A DNA stretch of 30,475 bases from a virus, in IMG/VR virus record IMGVR_UViG_3300013131_000170, positions 1 to 30,475 of that record, one strand, 5' to 3'. Shown here piece by piece: positions 14,351 to 20,822 of this stretch. Numbering within the stretch: position 1 is the stretch's first letter; every line of letters starts with the position of its first letter. Below the pieces are notes generated by a model. The model did no database searches and was not told where the DNA came from. It saw nothing but the letters and a program-made list of their open reading frames with translations. Both the position numbers and the translations under genes were made by a program.

Positions 14351-15139
14351 ATGAAGTATAAATCAGTTTTTATAAGCGATATTCATCTTGGCACAAAAGA
14401 TTGCAAAGCAGACATTCTATTAGATTTTCTTTCTAACACTGAGTGTGACAATCTTTACCTTGTGGGTGACATAATTGATGGGTGGAAAGTTCAACGAAAT
14501 AAATTAAAATGGAAAGAATCTCATACAAGAGTAATCCGCAAAATTCTTGGATTTTCTAAAAAAGGAACCAAAGTTGTTTATGTGGCAGGAAATCATGATG
14601 AATTTCTTCGTCTTCTTATTCCATACAATGTGGTTTTTGGAAATATTGAAATTGTGAATCAGTATATACATATGGGGATCGATGGAAAAAGATATCTGGT
14701 TACACATGGAGATTTCTTTGATGGAGTGGTTAGATTGCATCGGTGGTTGTCTTTTTTGGGTGATGCCTCTTATGACTTTATTCTATCTTTTAATTCAAAA
14801 TTCAATTGGTTGCGTCATAAGATGGGTTTCGGATACTGGAGTTTATCCAAGTATCTAAAAGTGAAAGTCAAAAGAGCAGTAGATTTTATTTTTAAGTTTG
14901 AAAACACCTTGTCTGAATACTGCAAAAAAAGAAAGTTTGATGGTGTTATTTGTGGGCATATACATCATGCCGAAATAAAACAAATCGATGGTGTTACTTA
15001 TATGAATGATGGAGATTGGGTAGAGTCTTGCTCTGCTTTGGTTGAACACATGGATGGTAGATGGGAAGTAATTAACTGGTCCGAGGTAATGAATGTTAAT
15101 AGTGCTTCTAATAACAGCGATGCATGTGAACTATCCTGA
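14351..15139 (+). CDS. plcP-like: Metallophosphoesterase resembling PlcP phospholipase C (LpxH-like superfamily)
   Basis: 262 residues from the ATG at 14351-14353 (an upstream in-frame TTG is less likely). All five calcineurin-type metal motifs are present: SDIHLG (9-14), GDIID (39-43), GNHDE (80-84), THGD (118-121) and GHIHHA (202-207). Between them lie YWSLSKYLK and NDGDWVESCSALVEH, which I associate with the PlcP-type branch of COG2908 rather than classical LpxH. Known PlcP enzymes of alphaproteobacteria cleave phospholipid head groups under phosphate starvation, giving diacylglycerol for the glycosyltransferase Agt. Here a glycosyltransferase of the right type follows, with one small gene between. 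Alternatives: UDP-2,3-diacylglucosamine hydrolase (LpxH) or a lipid-A-modifying enzyme. No signal peptide. Likely late expressed. Confidence 0.78.
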   Translation: MKYKSVFISDIHLGTKDCKADILLDFLSNTECDNLYLVGDIIDGWKVQRNKLKWKESHTRVIRKILGFSKKGTKVVYVAGNHDEFLRLLIPYNVVFGNIEIVNQYIHMGIDGKRYLVTHGDFFDGVVRLHRWLSFLGDASYDFILSFNSKFNWLRHKMGFGYWSLSKYLKVKVKRAVDFIFKFENTLSEYCKKRKFDGVICGHIHHAEIKQIDGVTYMNDGDWVESCSALVEHMDGRWEVINWSEVMNVNSASNNSDACELS

Positions 15140-15296
15140 AGATGTGCCAGCGAGAATGACTATGCAATTTTCAACTATTCAACAATGTGAAGAAGCAAGA
15201 AAAACTATTAATTATTGGATAAAATTTAAACAGTTTAAGGTGGAATCTGAATGCAAAGAATTACAATCATTACCGACGCTTGGGAACCGCAAGTAA
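15093..15296 (+). CDS. Small exported or membrane-associated protein between plcP-like and agt-like genes
   Basis: 67 residues. GAGGT precedes the ATG at 15093. MLIVLLITAMH is a short signal-like segment; FSTIQQCEEARKTINYWIKF follows, with a second cysteine at ESECKEL, so one disulfide is possible. The gene overlaps both neighbours (47 and 46 nt), tying the three together in translation. No named family; small secreted proteins with QCExA motifs are common in phages. Confidence 0.6.
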   Translation: MLIVLLITAMHVNYPEDVPARMTMQFSTIQQCEEARKTINYWIKFKQFKVESECKELQSLPTLGNRK

Positions 15297-16210
15297 ACGG
15301 AGTAGTTAGAACATATCAAAACATTAGAAAGTTTGGTGATATTAACATCATTCATCATAACACGCTCGATTTTACAAAAGTCAAATTACCTTTTTACAAA
15401 GAAATCGATGTTGTTCTGAACCCATGGTTAATAAGACCCTTACTAGATGAGGCAATGATCAACAAGGATAAAATGCACATAGCAACAGAAGGTCCATTGG
15501 GCTTATATGCCAATATGCATCTCTCAGAGAATGGTTATTCGTTTTCAACTTGTTTTCATACAAATTTTCCTGCGTATCTAAAAACAAGATTTAAAGTTCC
15601 TGAAGATGTATCATTTAGATTTTATAAATGGTTTCATGATCGAGCACATAGAACGCTTGTACCATCAAAACAAACAATTGACGAATTGCAATTGAGAGGA
15701 TTTAAGAACTTGATGTTCTGGAGTAGAGGTGTAGACACTGAAGTATTTAATCCTTCAAAGAGAAGAGATTTAGGTGACTACATTCTCTGTGTTTCTAGAG
15801 CCGCACAAGAAAAAGGGTTAGACGATTTTTGTAAATTAGATTACCCCAATAAAGTTCTTATTGGTGACGGTCCATATCTAAATACACTCAAAAAGCGATA
15901 CCCGGATGTAAAATTTCTAGGTAAACTCGAAGGCGAAGAATTGGCTAAGTGGTATGCATCTGCACGAGTATTTGTATTTCCAAGTAAGACAGACACTTTT
16001 GGTGTAGTATTACTAGAATCATTAGCATGTGAGGTGCCTGTAGCATCTTATGACATGGCTGGGCCTAAAGAGGTGATTGAAAATGGTATAAACGGATATA
16101 GAGGTGACAACTTACAATCTTGTTTAGATCGATGTTTACATTTAGATTTTAAACAAACTAACCTGTCTTTTGATTGGGAAATAGTTTTAAATCAACTAAC
16201 GCATAAATAA
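15251..16210 (+). CDS. agt-like: GT4 glycosyltransferase resembling Agt lipid glycosyltransferase
   Basis: 319 residues. ITDAWEPQVNGVVRTYQN at the N-terminus is the acceptor-side motif of the MgtA/Agt branch of GT4 enzymes. The C-terminal donor domain has LCVSRAAQEKGLDDF, GDGPYLNTLKKRYPD, and FPSKTDTFGVVLLESLACEVP, the E-x7-E region in its D-x7-E form. Known Agt enzymes transfer sugar from a UDP-sugar to diacylglycerol, replacing phospholipid with glycolipid in phosphate-starved bacteria. The pair with the metallophosphoesterase at 14351 is the main support for that reading; a general GT4 acting on LPS is the alternative. AAGGTGG lies before the ATG. Confidence 0.8.
   Translation: MQRITIITDAWEPQVNGVVRTYQNIRKFGDINIIHHNTLDFTKVKLPFYKEIDVVLNPWLIRPLLDEAMINKDKMHIATEGPLGLYANMHLSENGYSFSTCFHTNFPAYLKTRFKVPEDVSFRFYKWFHDRAHRTLVPSKQTIDELQLRGFKNLMFWSRGVDTEVFNPSKRRDLGDYILCVSRAAQEKGLDDFCKLDYPNKVLIGDGPYLNTLKKRYPDVKFLGKLEGEELAKWYASARVFVFPSKTDTFGVVLLESLACEVPVASYDMAGPKEVIENGINGYRGDNLQSCLDRCLHLDFKQTNLSFDWEIVLNQLTHK
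16202..16209 (+). promoter_or_regulatory. T4-type late promoter motif
   Basis: CATAAATA overlapping the end of the glycosyltransferase gene and 17 nt before the i-spanin ATG. It would give the lysis cassette its own late start. The octamer also encodes H-K-stop, so coincidence is possible. Confidence 0.5.
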
Positions 16211-16225
16211 CACAAAAGGACAACC

Positions 16226-16660
16226 ATGTGGATTCTGGAATGGCTTCCTAACTGGATTTTTTATGCTATTCTATTATTAGGTTTGCTAGCTTTTGCTGCA
16301 ACCTATCTTTTGAAACTGATTCCTATTCCGGCATTGTATGTTTACAGAACACCTATACAAATTGCATCTGTTCTGATGATTGTATTCGGCGTTTACATGT
16401 CGGGATCTATTGCAAATAATGAATCTTGGTTGGCTAAGGTTCGCGAAGTAGAAGCAAAGTTGGCTGAAGCAGAAGCAAGAGGTGCAATAGAAACAGTTAA
16501 AGTTGTTGAAAGAATTGTGGTGCAAGAAAAAATCGTAAGAGAAAAAGGTCAAAACACTATTCAGTACATTGATAGAGAAGTGGTCAAGTATGATAATAAA
16601 TGCGAAATACCCGAACCTTTTGTTGATGCTCACAATCAAGCGGCAGGCAGAAACAAATGA
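16226..16660 (+). CDS. Putative inner-membrane spanin (Rz-like)
   Basis: 144 residues. Two hydrophobic segments (WIFYAILLLGLLAFAATYLL; IQIASVLMIVFGVYMSG) are followed by a 60-residue coiled coil (VREVEAKLAEAEARGAIETV) and a Cys-containing tail in the periplasm. The next gene is a lipoprotein overlapping by one ATGA, the usual i-spanin/o-spanin arrangement. Two rather than one membrane segment differs from lambda Rz, so this is an inference from the pair and the adjacent endolysin. Role: fusing inner and outer membrane at lysis. Confidence 0.7.
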   Translation: MWILEWLPNWIFYAILLLGLLAFAATYLLKLIPIPALYVYRTPIQIASVLMIVFGVYMSGSIANNESWLAKVREVEAKLAEAEARGAIETVKVVERIVVQEKIVREKGQNTIQYIDREVVKYDNKCEIPEPFVDAHNQAAGRNK

Positions 16661-16923
16661 AACTTGCTATACTTTTTACTCTAGTTTTTTTAGCGGGGTG
16701 TGCCACTAAACCTGTTCCTGTAAAGCAAAAGTTTCCTAGTGCACCGACGACTTTGCTGCAACGATGCCCTGATTTAAAACTGCTGTCCAAAGATGTAAAG
16801 TTGAGTGATGTGGCTAAAACAATAAACGAGAATTACTCATTGTATCACGAATGTGCAATTAAAAGTCAAGGTTGGATTGATTGGTACAATGCACAAAAGA
16901 AAATTTTTGAGGAAGTAAAATGA
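16657..16923 (+). CDS. Outer-membrane lipoprotein spanin (Rz1-like)
   Basis: 88 residues. Signal peptide with lipobox LAGC (LVFLAGCATKP), so it is lipidated at Cys14 or 15 and sorted to the outer membrane. The Pro-rich start (KPVPVKQKFPSAP) is typical of o-spanins; the C-terminal half is a helix with two cysteines. It overlaps the i-spanin gene and the endolysin gene as ATGA. Confidence 0.75.
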   Translation: MKLAILFTLVFLAGCATKPVPVKQKFPSAPTTLLQRCPDLKLLSKDVKLSDVAKTINENYSLYHECAIKSQGWIDWYNAQKKIFEEVK

Positions 16924-17540
16924 TTACACAAGAACAACTAAAACAACTACTACCCAAGAATCCTTACGTACAGCATTGGCATAGCGCGCTTGATCAATTA
17001 CTTCCAGAGTATGAAATTGACACTCCTCAGCGAATTGCTGCATTTGTTGCTCAATGTGCCCATGAGTCGGGAGGATTCACAGCGTTAGTTGAAAATCTAA
17101 ACTATCGATGGCAATCGCTTCGTAAAGTGTTTCCTAAGTATTTTCCCAACGATCAAATTGCACAAGATTACGCAGGAAGGCCTAATAAACAAGAAGCAAT
17201 TGCCAATCGCATCTATGCAAGTCGAATGGGTAATGGTGATGAAGCTAGCGGAGATGGGTTTAGATTTCGAGGAAGAGGATTGATTCAACTTACGGGTCGT
17301 CACAACTACACCTGGTTTGCTGCATCGCTTGAAATCAGCCCTGAAGAGGCCACAGAATATCTAACTACCTTCGAGGGCGCAGCACAATCTGCGTGTTGGT
17401 TTTGGGAAACCAATAAGTTAAACCAATGGGCAGATAAAGGTGATATTCTCACATTGACCAAGCGTATCAATGGCGGAACAATAGGCTTGGATGATCGTAT
17501 CAAGCATTATGAGCATGCTCTACACGTTTTAGGAGTTTGA
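16920..17540 (+). CDS. Endolysin, glycoside hydrolase family 19
   Basis: 206 residues. GH19 chitinase-type lysozyme fold: VAQCAHESGGF holds the catalytic Glu49, then ANRIYASRMGNGDEASGDGFRFRGRGLIQLTGRHNY (family signature regions) and TLTKRINGG near the end. It cuts the glycan strands of peptidoglycan at lysis. No signal peptide, so it should need a holin to reach the wall. GAGGA lies before the ATG; the gene overlaps the o-spanin by ATGA. Confidence 0.93.
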   Translation: MITQEQLKQLLPKNPYVQHWHSALDQLLPEYEIDTPQRIAAFVAQCAHESGGFTALVENLNYRWQSLRKVFPKYFPNDQIAQDYAGRPNKQEAIANRIYASRMGNGDEASGDGFRFRGRGLIQLTGRHNYTWFAASLEISPEEATEYLTTFEGAAQSACWFWETNKLNQWADKGDILTLTKRINGGTIGLDDRIKHYEHALHVLGV

Positions 17541-17541
17541 A

Positions 17542-17805
17542 ATGGTAAGTGATAAAAAGCTCTTTTGGTCACTCCTAATATTGCTATTCATTCCACTAAC
17601 ACTTGCATTCTTTGCTTCAGATAGATTTAGGTATCCTTGTCAGAATCCCAAGAATTGGGAAACTGAGGTGTGCAAGAAACCTCAATGTGAAGTGACAAGG
17701 ACATGCCCTGAACAAATTTTCAAGAATAAGGTTGCAGTTGAAAATGTAGTCCCTGCACAATGTAATACCTGTCAACCTCCTGCAGGAGTAAAAAATGGAA
17801 AATAA
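17542..17805 (+). CDS. Small membrane-anchored Cys-rich protein in lysis cassette
   Basis: 87 residues. One N-terminal membrane segment (LFWSLLILLFIPLTLAFFA) and a tail with seven cysteines, partly as CNTC and CEVTRTC, probably oxidised in the periplasm. TAGGAG precedes the start. A lysis accessory, perhaps antiholin-like, by position only. Confidence 0.65.
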   Translation: MVSDKKLFWSLLILLFIPLTLAFFASDRFRYPCQNPKNWETEVCKKPQCEVTRTCPEQIFKNKVAVENVVPAQCNTCQPPAGVKNGK

Positions 17806-18241
17806 GCCTCCCTTCGTTTATACTGAAGAACAGTTGATGGCGCGTCTTAAGTTTTTCGTAGGCGTATGTCTTGCATTGACTTTGACTGGAATCGTATTTG
17901 TTGTCTTGTATTCAATCATCTTTGTGACACAACCGCTTGATGCAATGTCTCCTATTGATCAAAAGTTCTTTGAACTTATTGTACCTATTGCAACATTTTT
18001 AACGGGAACCTTATCAGGTATCATGTTGGCAGGAACAAGCAAAGAAGATAAGGAAGCGATGCTTGCTGCACAGAAACAAGCAACAGAATCATTTAAAACA
18101 ACTATGGAAGAAGTGAAGAAACCAGTTAAGGTCGAAAGGCAAGAACCTGCATTAGGATCTGCTATGCACATGGGTGGAAATGTCGTTACCGGTTTTAATG
18201 GAAAGCTAGCTCCCCCTCCTGCTCACCAACCTGAACTATGA
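17795..18241 (+). CDS. Two-segment membrane protein, possible holin
   Basis: 148 residues. Segments at about 20-46 (FFVGVCLALTLTGIVFVVLY) and 63-85 (IVPIATFLTGTLSGIMLAG), then a charged helix and a Pro-rich tail. Two-helix topology next to an endolysin fits a class II holin, but the long C-terminal tail and the presence of a second candidate (18238) leave the assignment open. AGGAG precedes the ATG. Confidence 0.65.
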   Translation: MENKPPFVYTEEQLMARLKFFVGVCLALTLTGIVFVVLYSIIFVTQPLDAMSPIDQKFFELIVPIATFLTGTLSGIMLAGTSKEDKEAMLAAQKQATESFKTTMEEVKKPVKVERQEPALGSAMHMGGNVVTGFNGKLAPPPAHQPEL

Positions 18242-18480
18242 TGTCTAAACTTGTAACTATCTTCCAATCTACTGAGACCTCACAAGGAATCAGTAGCAAG
18301 AGGGTAGTTACATTTCTTGCTTTTGTGTTTTGCTCAATAGCTTTCTTTGCTAATATCTTTTTAGGATACGAGGTTGATCATCATCTGTATGATGGCATGA
18401 TGTATATAGCAATAGCAGGGTTGGGTGTAACCGTAGCAGAAAGATTTGCAAACAAAAACGAACCTAAGGAACCAAAATGA
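18238..18480 (+). CDS. Two-segment small membrane protein, possible holin
   Basis: 80 residues. Segments VVTFLAFVFCSIAFFANIFL and GMMYIAIAGLGVTVAERFA; charged C-terminus. Size and topology are typical of small phage holins. Two adjacent ATG codons (18238, 18241) are possible starts. It overlaps the neighbouring genes. Confidence 0.65.
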   Translation: MMSKLVTIFQSTETSQGISSKRVVTFLAFVFCSIAFFANIFLGYEVDHHLYDGMMYIAIAGLGVTVAERFANKNEPKEPK

Positions 18481-18695
18481 AAAAAATTCTATTTATCGCT
18501 CTTGTAGTTGGATCTATTCCTTTACTAAATTATCACGGAGTCTCTTTTGCTGCAGAAGTTAAGCGAGTTTGTGTAGACAAGATCACTAATGACGGAAAGA
18601 AAGTCATTGGGAAGGATGGTAAACCTGTGCAGGATTGTAAAGAAATCAAGGTGCATAAAAAACTAGAGGGAACTCAGGTCCCTCCCAAGAAGTAA
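18477..18695 (+). CDS. Small secreted protein
   Basis: 72 residues with a signal peptide (KKILFIALVVGSIPLLNYH...SFAA, cleavage after FAA). The mature part is basic, with two cysteines (VCVDK, QDCKE) and DGKKVIGKDGKP, a short beta-hairpin-like repeat. Last gene of the rightward block; ATGA overlap with the gene before. Function unknown. Confidence 0.65.
   Translation: MKKILFIALVVGSIPLLNYHGVSFAAEVKRVCVDKITNDGKKVIGKDGKPVQDCKEIKVHKKLEGTQVPPKK
18666..18684. terminator. Hairpin at the convergent junction
   Basis: GAGGGA-ACTCAGG-TCCCTC, a 6-bp stem inside the last codons of the 18477 gene, just before the stop codons of two converging genes meet (18695/18696). No T-tract, so it is a weak terminator candidate. 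Confidence 0.35.
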
Positions 18696-19520
18696 TCAAG
18701 TCCAGAGATACTTTCTAACCTTAATCAGACGAATAAGCATCTCTTCTTCTTCGCGCTCGTATCGTTCTTCAACTTCACGTAGGAGATCAAGAGACTTTGT
18801 ACTCTCTGCTTTTTGTTCGGGTGTAGTATCTTCGATAGACAAAAATCCTCCTCCTTCCTCACGCCTACGGTCACATAGTTTAGACCATCCGCTAACATCG
18901 TAGGGGTCAGGACGGGTAGGATAAACTTGTGTCCACCAGGTGTAGAGTTCTAGAGTTTCTTTTGCACCTTTTGCTTGATAGGTTTCTTTTCCATACCCCT
19001 CATCCTCAGGTGACATGCCCCAGGTTTCGTCCATCTTCAGGTTGATTGCCCAGTTGAGGTAATCTAAACCTGCTTCTTTATTGCGATAGGTGCGAGTACG
19101 AAACCATCCAGTTCCCCAAAAAGGAACCTTATATTTTTTCCTAGCCTCTTCATCAAAGCGGTAGTTGGATGCAGCAAGTTCAACTTCAACAAAGTTGACC
19201 AGCTCATTGAACATGCAATGTAGCATTCGAGTGTCCATCTCATGCCACTTGTACTTGGGCAATTTTGAGGTGAGGGTATGAGTACGAGTTACAAATCGGT
19301 TTACAAGAGCATACTTGGCTGAGTAAATCTTATCTGGAATGAACATAATAGCAGTTTGAATCCTATCAAGACCTTCTTCAGCCAGCCAAAAACGAAAAGG
19401 ATTTTTCATTTCTGCTTCGAGTTGCCATTTTGCCCATTCTTTAGAAGTGCCTGCAGGAATCTTATTAGTTCCTCGCAACCAATCTGCAAACTTAGTGCAT
19501 GACCAATACTGTTTTCTCAT
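18696..19520 (-). CDS. Conserved phage hypothetical protein
   Basis: 274 residues, soluble, rich in Trp and charged residues. MRKQYWSCTKFADWLRGTNK, then WHEMDTRMLHCMFNELVNFVE and EAGLDYLNWAI. I recall proteins with this Trp-rich pattern in several T4-like and other large phages, without function. The C-terminal 40 residues are a charged helix (REVEERYEREEEEMLIRLI). The stop abuts the stop of the convergent late operon. Confidence 0.75.
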   Translation of the reverse strand: MRKQYWSCTKFADWLRGTNKIPAGTSKEWAKWQLEAEMKNPFRFWLAEEGLDRIQTAIMFIPDKIYSAKYALVNRFVTRTHTLTSKLPKYKWHEMDTRMLHCMFNELVNFVEVELAASNYRFDEEARKKYKVPFWGTGWFRTRTYRNKEAGLDYLNWAINLKMDETWGMSPEDEGYGKETYQAKGAKETLELYTWWTQVYPTRPDPYDVSGWSKLCDRRREEGGGFLSIEDTTPEQKAESTKSLDLLREVEERYEREEEEMLIRLIKVRKYLWT

Positions 19521-19705
19521 CTTTTCTCCACTATTACAGCGTCTTGTTTTCGGACTATGTTAGCAAATCCCGTAGGTTCACGACTCATGTAACAATCATC
19601 GTATTCTCTCAATAAAGGAACCTCTTGACCCACCAGATCGCGATACCACATAAGAGAATCGGAACAGGTGATTATTTTCAGCATAGGAGTTTCATTGTGT
19701 GTCAT
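19517..19705 (-). CDS. Small hypothetical protein
   Basis: 62 residues from the ATG at 19703-19705 with GAGAG before it; an internal start at 19684 (MLKIITCSDSLMWYRDLVGQ) would give 55 residues and may be the true one, as related short phage proteins as I recall them begin close to that point. The frame further upstream runs towards tRNA-Pro and is rejected. The protein has CSD, WYRDLVGQEVPLL and a C-terminal beta pair. ATGA overlap with the gene below. Confidence 0.6.
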   Translation of the reverse strand: MTHNETPMLKIITCSDSLMWYRDLVGQEVPLLREYDDCYMSREPTGFANIVRKQDAVIVEKR

Positions 19706-19732
19706 GTAACTCTCACAAAGTTGATTGTCTGG

Positions 19733-19805
19733 TCTCGGACACAGGACTCGAACCTGCACCTTCCTGCTCCCAAAGCAGGTGGACTACCTATTATCCCAAT
19801 CCGAG
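19733..19805 (-). tRNA. tRNA-Pro (anticodon TGG)
   Basis: 73 nt. Acceptor CTCGGAT/GTCCGAG, anticodon arm CCTGC-TTTGGGA-GCAGG, standard TTCGAGT T-loop, encoded CCA at 19730-19732. Confidence 0.93.
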
Positions 19806-19812
19806 AAGATGG

Positions 19813-19884
19813 TGCCCCCATCCGGACTTGCGCCGAACTCTGATGCTTACAAGGCATCTGCATCGCTATCTATGCTTTGGAGGC
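19813..19884 (-). tRNA. tRNA-Thr (anticodon TGT), atypical elbow
   Basis: 72 nt. Acceptor GCCTCCA/TGGGGGC, D-stem GCAT/ATGC, anticodon arm GATGC-CTTGTAA-GCATC, T-stem TTCGG/CCGGA, encoded CCA at 19810-19812. The D-loop AGATAGCG lacks the usual GG and the T-loop CGCAAGT lacks T54 and T55. The 5' 15 nt overlap the 19870 coding region. Confidence 0.8.
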
Positions 19885-20037
19885 GTAACTGTTGGCAGAA
19901 CGTTCGTCAAAATCTGTATCCTCTGGCTCAGGAATATCATAATATTCATCTTTTAGTACAACTTCTCTAAGCCACTCTGCAACTTCAGGATCTAGATTTT
20001 CTAATTGAATATCGAGTTTTTTTGTTGGATCAATCAT
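19870..20037 (-). CDS. Small acidic protein ending inside tRNA-Thr
   Basis: 55 residues from the ATG at 20035-20037 with AGGAGA before it: MIDPTKKLDIQLENLDPEVA, acidic middle (DEYYDIPEPEDTDFDE). The TAG stop falls in the D-arm of tRNA-Thr, so the last codons are read from tRNA sequence. Function unknown. It begins 18 nt after the kinase stop. Confidence 0.65.
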   Translation of the reverse strand: MIDPTKKLDIQLENLDPEVAEWLREVVLKDEYYDIPEPEDTDFDERSANSYASKA

Positions 20038-20054
20038 GTTATCTCCTGAGAATT

Positions 20055-20765
20055 TTAAGACTTTTTCAATTGGCTGTCAATCCATTTTTGAGCTTCAGGT
20101 GTGTGTTTTTTTGAGGCAACGACTTTTCTAAAATGGTTATGAACATCAACAAGTCTTTTTTGGTGTTTTGCTCTTTCACTAGGAGAAGCATGAAGCATAT
20201 CTATAGAATTGTCAACTTCATGAAAATTTGAACCGAACATATTTTTGTAATGTTCTTTTGCGTTATGTACATCAGTCCATTTTTGTTGACGAACTTTTTC
20301 TGGTACTTCTCTACCACCAGCCTGACCTCTTATAATGTTTCTTTTTATAGAAGTTTCATTATCAGTATGCACAAATACCATATGCGTCTGATATCCCTGA
20401 GATTCTAAGTGGTCTTTCATTGCTTTAATTTTATGATGATCATCGCCTGTTCCGTTGATAATCAATCCATTCTTACCTTGTAAAGATAGTTTCTTTTTAA
20501 GGTCTGTAGTGTGTTTAGATTTTGTTCTTAAAAAATCTCTTTTAGGTTGTTCGCTTTCTGGCATTTTTGGATCAAGACCGTGTTTTTTCATTGAATGCTC
20601 AAAAGCCACATCAGAATTAATTTCTCGCAAACCATGACCACCAACAGTCTTTTTCATTACATAGTCTTTACCAGAACCCGGAGCACCAGCCATAAAGACT
20701 GCTTTAAAAATACCTTGATCGTGAACACCCTCTTCCAATGAAATAAAAGATTTAAAGTTAAGCAT
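20055..20765 (-). CDS. Capsid-targeted P-loop kinase (zeta-toxin/polynucleotide-kinase-like)
   Basis: 236 residues. The first 13 residues (MLNFKSFISLEEG) match the T4 capsid targeting sequence pattern (F-x-x-F-I-x-E), with a likely prohead-protease cut after L-E-E12. Then a P-loop GAPGSGKD (27-34), INSDVAFE as the acidic strand of zeta-toxin/AAA_33 kinases, IINGTGDD and a VFVHTDNETSIKRNIIR lid-type segment. These suggest phosphorylation of a small molecule or nucleic acid end. In T4, proteins with such leaders are packaged in the head and injected. CCTAAATA lies 8 nt before the ATG, too near for a normal late promoter. No clear ribosome site. Confidence 0.78.
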   Translation of the reverse strand: MLNFKSFISLEEGVHDQGIFKAVFMAGAPGSGKDYVMKKTVGGHGLREINSDVAFEHSMKKHGLDPKMPESEQPKRDFLRTKSKHTTDLKKKLSLQGKNGLIINGTGDDHHKIKAMKDHLESQGYQTHMVFVHTDNETSIKRNIIRGQAGGREVPEKVRQQKWTDVHNAKEHYKNMFGSNFHEVDNSIDMLHASPSERAKHQKRLVDVHNHFRKVVASKKHTPEAQKWIDSQLKKS

Positions 20766-20822
20766 AGATTTTTATTTAGGTCTTTTGATATGCAAAAATG
20801 GCTCCGGATCCTGGGAGAAAGT

